Assembly: GCA_028023455.1 (NCBI GenBank)
Contig: JAQFVV010006238.1
Span: 3,852,572 to 3,916,571, forward strand
DNA from: Epiperipatus broadwayi
Lineage: Eukaryota > Onychophora > Udeonychophora > Euonychophora > Peripatidae
DNA: 64,000 nucleotides
Direction of reading: 5' to 3'
Numbering within the stretch: position 1 is the stretch's first letter; every line of letters starts with the position of its first letter. Shown here in pieces: positions 39,111 to 50,569 of this stretch. Both the position numbers and the translations under genes were made by a program. The notes under the pieces are model-generated. The model was not told the DNA's origin and did no database searches. It saw only the letters and a list, made by a program, of their open reading frames with translations.

Positions 39111-39322
39111 CTGACATAAAACCAGTCTTTATATATTTTACAGACTTCAATTATAGGTAACTGCAATGTTAATCTTTTGATAACAAAACATTTACTAAGA
39201 CAATGTCCTTAGTGTCTCTATAAACATATCAGATCATAGATAATGGTAATTCCACCTTTGTTGTTAAAGGGGGTTGCCTTGAATACAGGGTGAGATTGTT
39301 TTTAAATTACTATATTATATAC

Positions 39323-39531
39323 TAATATAGGGTATATGAGCACAGACTTTCACAAGACCCACCACTCTCCACTCTGTCTAATAACACTGATACACTCAAG
39401 CACATATATGCTGAAAAAGTTTGGTGATTATTTATCTTTTCAGCATATATGTGCTTGAGTGTATCAGTGTTATTAGATAGAGTGGAGAGTGGTGGGTCTT
39501 GTGAAAGTCTGTGCTCATATACCCTATATTA
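39323..39531. repeat. Near-perfect hairpin, 95-bp arms, 19-base loop
   Basis: The left arm 39323-39417 is the reverse complement of the right arm 39437-39531 with no indels and one visible difference (a G.U-compatible pair within 'ctctgtctaa'/'ttagatagag'). The loop is 39418-39436. A diverged single-arm relative is at about 45962-46080, so the arm belongs to a dispersed repeat that has been duplicated in inverted orientation. Transcribed RNA would fold into a long double-stranded stem. Confidence 0.97.
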
Positions 39532-39639
39532 CATATATAGACACATGGTATATATTAAGCCTGTGTTTCAGTTATTATATTGTATACTAATAAGTTAGGG
39601 TGAGATTGTTGATAGTTAAAGGCTTAATTGTTACGACAA

Positions 39640-40460
39640 TAATATATATATATATATAAATTAATGAAATGCTTTTATTTGCATAAATATATTAATAATT
39701 TAAAAAAATGCATTAAGAAAATAAAAAATAAATTTTGTTCAATTTATATGCAACTAAAATAAAAGCATGTGATACTCATATTTAGAAATATTCTTAGGAT
39801 GTTTACAACATGAGTTCTGCATGCTATTTTTGATTGCATAATATCAATAATACTGTGAAGGCTGGAAAAAAGTTATTTTCTAATTTTTAGTGCATTTTTT
39901 AAAAAAAAAAAAATTGAATGTATTCATACGAATAAAATAATTTTTTTAAAAAAAAATATTACTTTTTAGTTTTATGTAGTTCCAGAAATTAGGAAAGAAG
40001 ATGTTTAGATACAATTTAATACTGCTAGATGAAAAGAGTGATTATACAGAAAATGAATTATTGGTTTTTATGCTGGATTTGGGAAAAGATAAGGGGGATT
40101 TAGATATAAAGGTTATAGAGTTGACAAAGATTATGTTGTGGAAATGGGAGAGAGCAGATTATGGGTAAATTTAGAATGGGGAATATAAAATAAAGTGGCT
40201 AACAGGTTTATCTGGGCATAATTGCTGAGATATTCTTGACTTCGTTTAAGGAGAAGCCATAATACATCATATCACATCACATTCTATATAAAATTAAAAA
40301 AACATTTTTTTTTGCTAAAATTGTTGGTAAATTAAAAAAAAAAGTATTATAACTGGGAATACATATATATGCAAAGTTTCAAGTAGATCAGAAATTGGGT
40401 GAAAATTGAGATACAAGATGGATAAAAAGTCAGACTAAATTAAATATAAATGTATAAAAA
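39640..40460 (+). repeat. R4 repeat, upstream copy
   Basis: Shared landmarks with 43340-44100, in the same order and orientation, are: a (TA)n start followed by 'gcttttattt', 'tttttg.ctgcataata', 'agttccagaa', 'acaatttaata', and 'caaagtttcaa...atcagaaatt'. The last is followed by 'tgaaaattg' and 'tacaag'. This copy carries about 260 extra bases (about 40030-40290), including the duplicated 40194-40280 block. It is diverged and non-coding. Confidence 0.65.
40194..40280 (+). repeat. ~87-bp block also present at 45016
   Basis: 'taacaggtttatct' through 'cgtttaaggagaagcca' and the CATCA-rich end recur at 45016-45100 in the same orientation with only about four differences, far less diverged than the surrounding R4 sequence. 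Confidence 0.9.
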
Positions 40461-42180
40461 GGAAAATTCCAAAATACAGTTTGTTGACTCTTTTATTTTA
40501 CATTATTAGATGATAGTGTTATTTCCCCTAATATGTTAGAGCTTCCCTTATTAAATTTGGAGAAATGGTCCATTTCACATTTAATGATTGAAGTAGTAGC
40601 AAAAAAAAAATAGTAGTGATAATATTCATCAGTAAAAAACAAGAGTAATTATTTTTGTGAAATTCTAGTGCCATCTATTTTAAGCTCAGTATTCAACGAA
40701 TAATGTGATTTAATCCATATATCCAGACCAGTTTGTTAACTTTTACTTCATGTGAGAACTTGGGATTTAAAGCTGTAATAACTGCAGTTATGAATCTGGC
40801 AGCCATCTTTAATTTTTTTTTTTTTACAATTAAAGTAATACCCTGCAATTAAAAAAATCTTCTGAGTTTGAATCCAAACCAATTTTTTTATATAGTTATA
40901 TAGATTGGACAACAATATTAACTATATTTCAGTAACTTCAGATGAGTTACTGCAGTGTTCTTACATTTGAATCTAATCTTTATCGATAAAGCCAAAAGCC
41001 ATGAACTGGTCTAGGGTTGTGAATCAAATCACATTTCCAGGTGATATTCACTGATTACTCAAGTTTTCAATAGACAATGCTAGAGTAGAGAAACGGCAAA
41101 TGTTTTTGTTTATTAAAGTAAACAGAAAGCTTCAAATGCTGTTAGTAAAACAGTTATTTATTTTTTTAAATATAAGTAAATGGAATATATGAACTTTGCT
41201 TTGACTCATAATGATCTAATTATATAATGCCAAGTTTTAAGATATATGCACTTTTAGAGAAACTTATTTTGCTGAGAAAGAAAGTCTAATTAAGTATAAA
41301 GAAGTCTGTAAGATTTTTGAGGGCAATTGATTCAGTGAAAGAATATTGGTTGATTTTGGGTTTACTTTGAAATTATTTTCAGAAATCTATTCTTGGGCTG
41401 TCTAAAGGAGATAATCCCATGGTTTTTATTTTTACATTTTTACTAATGATTATAGTATCCATAACTTGGTTTAAAGAAAATATGTAGCATTTTCCATTAG
41501 GCTGATTTATGAATTTAAAAAGAGATTAACAACCAGTAAGAAGATTTAAGATGATGGATAAATTAAAACGAAAAAGAATATACAATCATTTGCTGGCGAC
41601 CACTTCAGATTTTTTTTGTTGTTGTTCTAGAAATATCATTTTGGCCCGAAAATATCACAATTCTATTAAATCAGTGAAAGTTAGTCTTCTAGAGTCTAAT
41701 TGCTGATATTTTTAAGAAATTGAGATGTCCACATTAGAGAAAATAATATCCATTCTTTTGATTCATTTAGATTTGGATAGGGATATTCTGTTTGATGAAG
41801 TTAAGTTGTTTCCTTGAATCTTTAAAATGGTCAAGTTGTGATGATTTAACTTCAAATTATGTGGGTATTGTGGAATATTATTATCTACTACAGTAAAAGT
41901 ACATGCAAAGATTGTATTGACTAGGTTGTTTTCATAGATGTGAGATTATTAAATATCCAGTATGATTATAGATAATGTAGTTGAAAATAATGCACATATA
42001 GTTATTGGCAATGGACAAATGTGGATAAAAAGTTGCGAAAAGCATAGAATATATATTGTTTTTATCTGTTTCATCCAGGTTTGTGACTTAGTTAACTATA
42101 AACCTTAGCAGTTGTGCCTAAGTATAGATGGTATAAGTGGAAGCATTAATATAGAGAAGGGAAAGCTTAAGTCAATTGAA
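40461..42180. other. C-poor stretch upstream of the coding relic
   Basis: The plus strand has clearly more G than C. At 40990-41100 there is a weak R1-like match ('agccatgaactggtctagg', 'actgattactcaag'). From about 41960 a different frame stays open for ~48 codons, and it may be the upstream part of the coding relic that starts near 42182. Otherwise nothing is recognised. Confidence 0.4.
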
Positions 42181-42181
42181 A

Positions 42182-43138
42182 TGTAGGACTAAGCAGAGTT
42201 ATGATCGTTGACGAAGTCTGCTGTCTTTTGATATAGATTTTGTAGTGTTTTTAATTTAATTATATAAAAGCAAAAAAATAAGAACCTGATATGATGGTTA
42301 TTATGCCTGTCTTTCCAATTCAGAGTATGATTTAAGAAATGTTCTTAAAGTTTTAATTATATTACATAAAAATTATTCTTCATGTATTATTTAAAGTATA
42401 ATTATGGATTTTCAATTTCAATATGATTGAAGGTATGTGGAGACCTTGAAGTTATGTAAAACGATTGTTAAAATTGGAGAGCAGTTAAAGTTCTTAAAGA
42501 AGTGCATAAAATTTAAAAATTTTCCGAACTGTTGTAATTTTGTTGTTAACCCATCTATTCATAGGAGGAGAGAAGCCATGGATTTAATGAGGTTTACATT
42601 ATTAATATTTATTATAAAAGATTGTAAAAAACAATTATATTTAAATGTTGCAAGAAGGAGAAGAATTTTAAACTTTTATTTGATCTAGGTGGTTTGCAAA
42701 TGTTTTTACAGCATAAATTTGAGAATAAATTTAACTTGTTAGCGGACGAAACAAAATGTAATAATTTATAACGAAGTTCAAGATAATTTTGTGAATTTAT
42801 CAAATGTGAATCTGTCAATAGAATTTAAATCTTTATTGCAATGTGGTCCTAGATTTGTTGGTGTTGGTTGGAAGGATCCGAATGTGGAGATCGTATGAGT
42901 TTTCGGAGAAGTGATTAAGCAGATTGCTCCGTTGTTAAAGGATCATTATTATTTTGCAGAGGGTAAGAATTGGCATAAAACAATTAATAAGTTCAGATTG
43001 CTATTGCAAGAGAAAAACATTATTTGTGCGAAGGAAGATAATATTTTATTTCAATTAACCATTCAGTTCCAATATGTTACCATGATTCTGGTATTCTGTA
43101 CAGAAAGCGCTTGGCAAATTGTTCGTTGTGATTAATAT
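42182..43138 (+). pseudogene. Decayed long reading frame, Penelope-like origin suspected
   Basis: One plus-strand frame (codons starting at 42182, 42242, 42437 and so on) runs about 318 codons to 43138 with only about eight internal stops (for example 42257, 42287, 42392, 42428, 42686, 42737, 42896). More than 25 would be expected at this base composition. Between about 42665 and 42775 another frame reads better, so a pair of frameshifts is likely. A helical, basic segment containing IGEQLKFLKKC is followed about 20 residues on by NPSIHRRREAMDLMRF. That resembles the N-terminal region of Penelope-type retroelements, but I cannot confirm it. The C-terminal part (LLKDHYYFAEGKNW) is unrecognised. 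It is flanked by direct R4 copies. Confidence 0.5.
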
Positions 43139-43339
43139 TTTTTTGAATTTTGACTGCTCTGTTTATCACGATTTATACATGAAGAATAATTTTTATTATC
43201 TGACAGTTTTTTATATTATTTATATTATGTAAAGAAATTTGTTTAATAATTATTGTTCAGAAAATTCACCTGCTGTATCAGCCAGTGGTGGTGTAAGAAG
43301 TCTTTCCTCACGTTTGACAAGTTTAAATATCTTAGTGGT

Positions 43340-44100
43340 TTAATGAATAATTATATATATATATATGGATTAAAGAAGTGCTTTTATTTATATGAATGTA
43401 CTAAAAAGTTAAAAATAAAATATCTTCAGCTTTCATAGTATTCTTGGTATTATATTTACACGACCATAAATGAAAGCATGGGACAAAGAATACTTTAAAT
43501 GAATTTGTACATAATGTTCAATTAATCTATTTGTAAAGTAAAAATAGATAATTTTTTAGCTGACAAATAGATCTGAAGAATAGATTGGTAGGACACAAGG
43601 AGGTGAGCAAAATTCACAAGTTTTTTTGGAAATTATCATTTGCCCAGGCTTTTATTTTTGGCTGCATAATACCGGTAATAGTTCAAATGTTAAAAAATAA
43701 GTGTATTTTATATTTTAGTGAATTTATATAAATAAAAGCATTTCCTTACAAAAATTTTATATTTAATTTTTACTTTTTAATTTATATAGTTCCAGAACTT
43801 GTTTAAGTATAAAAGGAAGTTAGGTACAATTTAATACAGACAGATGGCAGTATTGTAGTGAATTCCATATAAAATTAAAAATTTTAAATTTTGATTAATT
43901 TTTCATGAAAATTGTTTGCATATTCTAAAAAAAAATAAGAATATCATCAGAAATACATGTATTTTCAAAGTTTCAACTATATCAGAAATTAGAAAATTGA
44001 TGAAAATTGGGTTACAAGATTTTATCACACAGACAGGCAAAAAAATCAGGTATTATCAGGGTTTGTTGAATAAAAGCATATAAAAAGTGGACTTAAATAT
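43340..44100 (+). repeat. R4 repeat, downstream copy
   Basis: Same order of landmarks as 39640-40460, without the ~260-base insertion. Its 3' part contains 'caaagtttcaactatatcag' and 'ttacaagattttatcacaca', a style common at the ends of dispersed invertebrate repeats. Together with the upstream copy it brackets the coding relic. Confidence 0.65.
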
Positions 44101-45960
44101 AAATATGACCCACAAATTCTAGTATGCAGCTGTTGCTTTTAGCTAATTAAAGATTGAACCTTTATCATTATCATATATCTGTTTCAAAATAAATTCTGCT
44201 AAATTTTATTATAGGAAAGTGAGATGGGAATTCCTAGAAAGTAAGGTTTAGATTTGAATACCTGGATAATGAAATGTGAACTCTTTGCTACCATAGCACA
44301 AAATACTGACAATGGTCTTTTATAATATTCTGAAAATAGGATGCATTATCCTAAAACCATTCATGTTCTCTAGTTTGCTAAATGTTATGATGGTGAATTG
44401 ACAATTGTAAGGTTATATTTTCATCGGATTGGGGAAATGTATTTTATAGAGAATTTAAGCATGGTTTTCATGGGAGAAGTGAACTCCATTTGCATTATGA
44501 AGTTTATCTCCATGAAACTAAAAATGATAACATATAGATTGCTTTTATCAGAAAAACATGACCGAATAAAATACAAGGGAGTAATATGATTCAGGAAAAT
44601 GAGTTTTAAAGGAAAAAAATGGCTATAGAAGTTGTGATAGCATCATTATATGTGAACAAACTAAAGGATGAATTAATGATCTATATGAAGTATTTGTAGT
44701 TCGCAGGTTATTTTGGATATTCATCACAAATCTCAAGTATAACTTTTTGTTCACTTTCTTTTTTCCTAATATAAATTACAATAATATTTGAAACTCCTTT
44801 ACACATTCACTACAATGCAATATTTTAAGTCTTCTATTAATAATTATAAACAACTTTTTTTGGGAGATCTTTAGGAAAGGAAACCTTGCTTTACTTTCCT
44901 ATGCATAACTGTATTTTCTGATTTTACATTCATTTTGATGGCAAAAACTGTATTGATTTATTAGTCCAAAAGATATTTGAAAAGGGCAGAAGTGTACAGC
45001 CAAGATAAACTATTGTGGTTAACAGGTTTATCTAGGCATAATTGCTGAGATATTCTTGACTTCGTTTAAGGAGAAGCCAAAATACATCACATCACATCAA
45101 CATCACTATAAAGATCTGAACTATCCCTACAAGGATGTTGATTGATAGAGAGCAGATGTGAGTTTAGTAGTGCATTAATTATTTTTGCCATAATTGCCTT
45201 TGTCATGGCTTATTTAAGAATTGGCTATGATTATTTTTCATATGATATTTATATAATAATTATTTAAAAACAAAAGTATACATGATTACAATTTGATTTT
45301 ATTTGCATATGTTTTATTTTTAAAAATGTAGGCTAACAAATTCAGTTGTAAAGCTAAACAGAAAACTATGGCAATCAGAACATTAATGCCTTATAAAAAC
45401 ATATTTTAACATAATACTCTGCAATGTTTATGATATTTGAAAAATTGTAAATGCAATTTGAAATTTTATAACAGAATGTGATAGATTTATGATGGCTTCA
45501 TGTCGATTCATTCACACTTTGAAATTAAAGTTAAACCAACTAAGATTTTAATTTGCTTTTTTGCCAACTATGCTGACTTCCTGTGCACTAACCAATTAAA
45601 AAAAGTATGTTATTTTCATTATATATTTCACTTTATTATTATTTTTCTATAGTTAAAATATGATCTTTTTTCTTTATAACCTTATATTTCTAATAAATCT
45701 AATCCAATTTATTCAATTCTACTATGATGAATGATTACAAAAATTATCATTTTGGAGAATAGTGGATATGTTTTCATTAGTTGAAGGGATGATCATATTT
45801 TCCAAACTAGTCATCAGATTAAACTATACTACAGTTTTCTTCAGAACTGTAATTACACAATACATTTAGGAATCTGTTATTACTACTACTACATAAGTTT
45901 TCTAAGTAAATTGTCTATCTATATCAGCATGGAATATGTATAGTGGAGATCATTTATATT
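44101..45960. other. AT-rich stretch, nothing firm
   Basis: The 63-codon frame at 44398-44589 and its neighbourhood (to about 44690) look somewhat coding-like in shifting frames, but no family is recognised. The 45016-45100 block repeats 40194-40280. Confidence 0.45.
45016..45100 (+). repeat. ~87-bp block, second copy
   Basis: Near-identical direct copy of 40194-40280, about 4.8 kb away, with no extended homology on either side. Confidence 0.9.
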
Positions 45961-45961
45961 T

Positions 45962-46080
45962 TTCACATGTGTGTTGTCATGTGTATCAATTGTGTGAGAT
46001 AGAGTGGATAGCTGAAGGGAGCTTGCAAGTCTGTGTTCAAATCCCCTATAATTACAATTAAGCACCAGGTATATGAATTA
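45962..46080 (+). repeat. Diverged single-arm copy of the 39.4-kb hairpin repeat
   Basis: 'gagatagagtgga', 'caagtctgtg.tcaaat' and 'cccctataattaca' line up in order with the right arm at 39437-39531. Flanking 'ggtatat' sequence also matches just beyond the arm. Only one orientation is present here, so the foldback at 39.4 kb arose by inverted duplication of this unit. Confidence 0.75.
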
Positions 46081-46150
46081 TGCTCGTATTTGAAATACAT
46101 ATATATATAAATTATTAAATTTAATACTTTATATATTTATATATGACAAT

Positions 46151-46485
46151 ATGTACAAACTCCTTAAATTGTATTTATATATTGAAAAAAAAAACCCCAT
46201 AAATATAAAAAATAATTTGACATCAAATGGAAAGCATACTTTATATGATTTAGAGAAAAGAGAAGATATTATTATAAAATCAGCAGAGAAACTGGGATCA
46301 ATGGTAATCATGAATAAAGATGGATATGTTAATAAAGCTCTGGAATTTTTAAATGATAAAAATTTCTGAGTCTAACACATAAGCTATTATAAACAAATTT
46401 CAATCTCTTTCAGTCAAAGGTCAATCTTTAATATCTATATAAAGGTACTAGACTATGGGTTGCCTTGACAACAAACATATTAAGA
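46151..46485 (+). pseudogene. Penelope-like reverse-transcriptase fragment
   Basis: The frame from 46151 (72 codons, stop at 46367) contains KHTLYDLEKREDIIIKSAEK, then a GSMVIMNKDGYVNKALEFLN stretch and DKNF. This matches the conserved block before the RT core of Penelope-like and related GIY-YIG/RT retroelements: L....ALk.L...ddIvIkpADKGg.vViMd..dYv.eal..L.d.n.Y. Here AEKLG replaces the usual ADKGG, and the frame breaks at the expected Y. Traces continue past the stop in other frames to about 46485. The catalytic core is absent. It may be related to the relic at 42.2-43.1 kb, being the next domain in such proteins. Confidence 0.65.
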
Positions 46486-46489
46486 TTCT

Positions 46490-48100
46490 TGTTATTGTTT
46501 TTTTTTTTTTTAATGTTCATTAAAATAAATTTCCTTGTAAAATCTTATAATCAGTAAGGTTTTTTAGTCACATATGCTGCCCATGTAATTTTGAATGCAG
46601 CCATTTTACTATATTTTTTCTTTCCGATGAAAACCAATCCTGTGGTTGAAATTTAAAAGTAATGTTATATACAAGTAATTTTGTTTGTATTTTACTTTTT
46701 TTTATATATAAATACACATAAAACAAATTTAACATTTTAATCACATAATGCAGAGCAAAGGCCCTTTTTATTACTTATAGATAATAAAATAAAAATAATA
46801 TAATTGGATGATTTAATTCTCCGGAGTACATAAAAAGTTTAGTGCAAGAAGTGTTAGAACTGCATTAGTTATCCATAAATCTTGAATTCCAGGATCTACC
46901 TCTACCACTGCTCTAAACTACCCAGAGAAATGCCTTCCAAGAAGATTTATGAAAGAAAATATATTATTGATCTGGTTTGTTAAATGTTGGATGGAGAGAG
47001 AAATAAACTTTTTATTCTTGTATTATTCTTGATAAAGTTTTATTAGCATCTTTTGACAGCTATAGAATGGTTATGAAATATATATATAGATTATATTTAC
47101 CAGTTAGTTTGATGAACTACTTTAAATTCTGACAATGCATTTATAAGAGTTTGCTTACAAATTCATTTGAAAGACTAATTTAAATTCTATAAAAGTATAC
47201 AAAAAAAAAAAAAGAGTTTGGACTTAATTTTTTTTTTTAATGTGTGTGTGTGAATGGTATGTAGAGATTAAATGAAAGCTTATTTTAAATAAGAATTCAC
47301 CATATAAATATTGGTTTTTTATTGTTGAACAGGGAGTTTAAAATGACGAACGTATTTACAAATATATTTATACTTTAAATTACATAAATTAATACAATAT
47401 GAATCCATAATAAGTCTTAATCATGTACCAACTCATTTATTATTCAAATGTTATAATAATTACACTACCCACACGGTTAAATATAAATTTTGATGGATAA
47501 CCTAATCCACAAGCATTCTAAATTGCTTTCGTTTTGAGACTCATATAGAGTTTGTAGGAAGTGATTGATTATTGTGAAAATAAATTTTTGATTAAGGTTT
47601 GGTTCAGTGTTAATAATTTGAAAAACAAATTTATGTTATTGTGTTATTGGAAAACATTGTAGACTGATCGATTTTATATTATCATTACATATCTTATCTT
47701 TTGCCTTTCTTTTTCCATCAAATATTGATTTTTCTGAAGGACTTTAAGACAGTAGTTAGTATATCCGTCTGTCATGGATACAATTAGTGATTTAAATATG
47801 ATTATAACTTGATTTATTTTTAGATGCTATCAAAGTCGTAAATGACAACTCCACTTTTTGTATTAATGTCAATTTATTTAGCTGGCAAAAGATAACCACC
47901 TTTAAAGTATAGCTAAAAGGTACTAAAGAATGTATAGTTAATATAAAATACTCTAAAGATTTTCAACAACTTATTGTTGAAAGTTAAATTTACTTAATTA
48001 ATTAAATAAAATGTACTATGAAATATTTAGAAATCATAGATAATCATAATGATTTTAATGAAAACTAAAATTTTATCGCCTGCACTAATATGTAAGTACA
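46490..48100. other. AT-rich stretch, nothing recognised
   Basis: AT-rich with T and A homopolymers and a small perfect stem at about 47964-47984 ('ttcaacaacttattgttgaa'). Minus-strand traces at 47810-47910 could be the piggyBac C-terminus but are too weak to call. Confidence 0.5.
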
Positions 48101-48104
48101 ATAG

Positions 48105-49190
48105 TTGGAATTTCTGACTTCATTTTTGTTTAACCATATTGACATTACTCATATAGCAATGTACATTTTTACTGCAGGTGAATATGGATATGTTTGTGTG
48201 ATCTATTTTTATTTTTTTGACTGGCAATATTATTGCACATTTGTAATCATAGTAATTGGTTTCTTGTTCATCCAAACCAGAAATTGAATGTCATTGTCTT
48301 TATCAATGACAAAATGAATCTCTTCTTCATTTTACATTTTTTATACACTTCAGTGATGCTATATGGAATCCCGTTTCTTGTTATATTCTGTGGGACAATG
48401 ATATAATTTGTGTGCATATAGTTCTTTTGCTAGCTGTAGACTTGAAAAAATATCTCTCACAGAAAATAATGTGATGCTGTTTTGTAAGATGTGGCAAAAT
48501 TACTGACATTAAAGTATGAGTATCAAGGCAGAGGTGAAAATCTGCAATCTTTGCTTTTTGTATAATTCTATATTGGATACATAATAATTCTAGCTATCAG
48601 GACATACATATCATTTGAAACCTCTTTTTATTGGTTTAGAGGGTTCATATTGTTGCATTGCATTACAACAATAAATTCTGTGATTGCCTTATCAACTGCA
48701 ACCTCTTCATGCATCTGATATGCAGCTTTAAAATTTACATTGCACTTGTATGGTTGTGGTCAAAGTCACTACATTTGTCAATCAGATCTCTTGAGGGTCA
48801 TTATGTCTGCAAAATAAAGCTGTCTTAGACTTCAATCAGAGACACAAATGTCCATAAGCTGAACTATATGGCTCTTGCATGAAGATAACTCACGATCTAA
48901 CAAATTTCACCAATTATACTTTTTTTTTCTAGTAGCAATACATTTATTAGCTTTATAAATTAATTTAGCACATTTTCTTATCAAAAAGTCTAAAATGAAT
49001 ACTTTCATGTAATTGGAAATAAGTGGCACCTCATAAATTTTAGGATAAAGAGCCTGGTTAAAGAAACTTATTTATGTTCTGAGCACGAATTAGGATTAGA
49101 TGCTTGCTTTGAATTGCTGGAAGATAAACTATCTTTAGAGTCTAAAACTTTAGAAATTGGGAAATCTTCGATGTTTGAATCTGTTTTTTT
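48105..49190 (-). pseudogene. piggyBac-type transposase relic
   Basis: On the minus strand, in shifting frames with many stops, piggyBac (DDE_Tnp_1_7) landmarks appear in order. The first is MHEEVAVDKAITEF, with the first catalytic Asp codon at 48691-48693. Then comes PIKRGFK, followed by VRDIFSSLQLAKELYAHKLY with the second Asp at 48452-48454, WMNKKPIT near 48255-48274, and PAVKMY with a G-V-D-like motif. At the third catalytic position the codon is AAT (Asn, 48138-48140). Spacing between catalytic positions is about 80 and 105 codons, close to the 78 and 101 of the cabbage-looper piggyBac. An acidic/serine-rich open stretch at about 49070-49185 may be the N-terminus. No terminal inverted repeats or TTAA ends were identified. 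The plus frame 48105-48287 is its antisense. Confidence 0.8.
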
Positions 49191-49254
49191 TTTTAACTAT
49201 TTTTTCAGTTTAAAAATTTAATGTCATGTTTTCTCTGTATAATATAAAATGAGT

Positions 49255-49263
49255 GGGGGGGGG
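49255..49263 (+). repeat. G9 homopolymer
   Basis: A run of nine G in otherwise AT-rich sequence, just upstream of the SINE. Confidence 0.95.
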
Positions 49264-49299
49264 ATAAATGATTTTATTTAAATAAAAGTTTATAAAAAA

Positions 49300-49413
49300 T
49301 TCAATTTTTTTTTCTCATGTGTCATAGCATCAGCCAGGAAGCGAACCCACTAACCCGGGACAACTGCTTGTAAAGCAGCTGTCACTGACCTCTCAACCAC
49401 CAATGCTTGACAA
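49300..49413 (-). mobile_element. tRNA-derived SINE, older copy of the 15-kb family
   Basis: Minus strand: A-box-like 'tggttgagaggtcagtg' (49383-49399) and B-box 'gggttcgcttcct' (49336-49348), then the shared 'gatgctatgacac' end and an A-rich tail (plus-strand T run at about 49304-49313). The anticodon arm here can pair as a normal 5-bp stem with a seven-base loop TTTACAA, giving anticodon TAC. That fits descent from a tRNA. No clear target-site duplication remains, so it is older than the 15-kb copy. Confidence 0.75.
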
Positions 49414-50282
49414 ACAGAAAAGCAGCCTGTGTACATTTTGAAAGAGGAAAAAATCCAAAGAGAATAATGTAATTTATTTATGCATAGTCCACTGGGTTTT
49501 CCCACTGAAACCAAGATAAAGAAATTATTTAATGTTTAAAATAGTGCTGTTTACATGATTCTGTCAAACATGTTAATGCAATTTATTTAATTCTATATTT
49601 ACGTATGTATATAACATACACGAAGAATAATTTTCTTACAAGAATTGTAAAAATATAATCATTTTTATTAGTCATTCTTTAGACTAGAAATTATCCAATA
49701 ATAAGAGTGGTGTAGCGAAAATTGCACTACAGAAATATGTAAAAACATACTTTGTAAAATGTGAATACTGAATTTAAATAATGATAATAATAATCATTAT
49801 ATTAAATAAATATTTCAGCAAGAGTAGCCAAGATCCAACTATTCTAAATTTAAAGTTCTTTTTTCTTTTCATTTATTATTGTGTTCAAGACTAATAACCA
49901 AAATTGCTTTAAAATGTCTTAAAACAATCCTTTTGAAAACAATGTATTCATGCAGTTTTTGAAAGTTTAAAAAAAATTAATGATTAAGAAAATAACTTTG
50001 TTATAAAAATACATTATACTAATCTGTATATGCATATATGTTGCTTTCATGAATTCCTGATATATAAAGTTTGCATTAAATTAAAAATCAAAGTTGTAAC
50101 CTAATTATGGAAATTCAAAATGTTACTTATTTGTTTGAATTGGCCAATTGAAATAAATTTAAAGTTATGAATGTTATTAAGGGAAATTAACCTATATCAT
50201 TTAAATTCAAATTTCATATTAACAAAGTCCAGCCTTGCAATGTGTTTTAGTTGTCAATATATATATATATTATTGTTATGTT
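49414..50282. other. AT-rich stretch, nothing recognised
   Basis: No repeat, RNA gene or frame of note. Confidence 0.6.
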
Positions 50283-50446
50283 CTACCCCAAATCTAAATT
50301 AAACCAACCAAATAAAATAATATTAAAACACAACCTAGTTTCACTCTACAACAGACTTCTCAAGTGAAAGAAATCTGCTTGTAGCAGTAAACTTGTTGTG
50401 TTTAATATTATTTTTATTCTTCTGTTTAATTTTAGATTTGGGGTAG
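50283..50446. repeat. 164-bp imperfect palindrome (foldback)
   Basis: The outer arms 'ctaccccaaatctaaattaa' (50283 on) and 'ttaattttagatttggggtag' (to 50446) pair. So do 'aataatattaaaacacaac' and 'gttgtgtttaatattatt', and the inner parts ('tttcactctacaac', 'gcttgtagcagtaaac') pair more loosely. The arms are about 78 bases each with a small loop. The preceding 'ttattgttatgttctacc' recurs at 50551-50569 behind another (AT)n run, as if the locus had been partly duplicated. Confidence 0.85.
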
Positions 50447-50499
50447 TTTTATTTTATATTACTAGTTTAGCTTTATGCTTTATGTTTTAATATAAATAT

Positions 50500-50520
50500 A
50501 AAAATATATATATATAATAT

Positions 50521-50553
<33 letters not shown>
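50500..50553. repeat. (AT)n microsatellite cluster
   Basis: Several AT runs broken by 'aat' interruptions. Confidence 0.9.
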
Positions 50554-50569
50554 TATTGTTATGTTCTAC

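Noticed and set aside
48105-48287. 60-codon plus-strand frame
   Set aside because: It is the antisense of the piggyBac relic.
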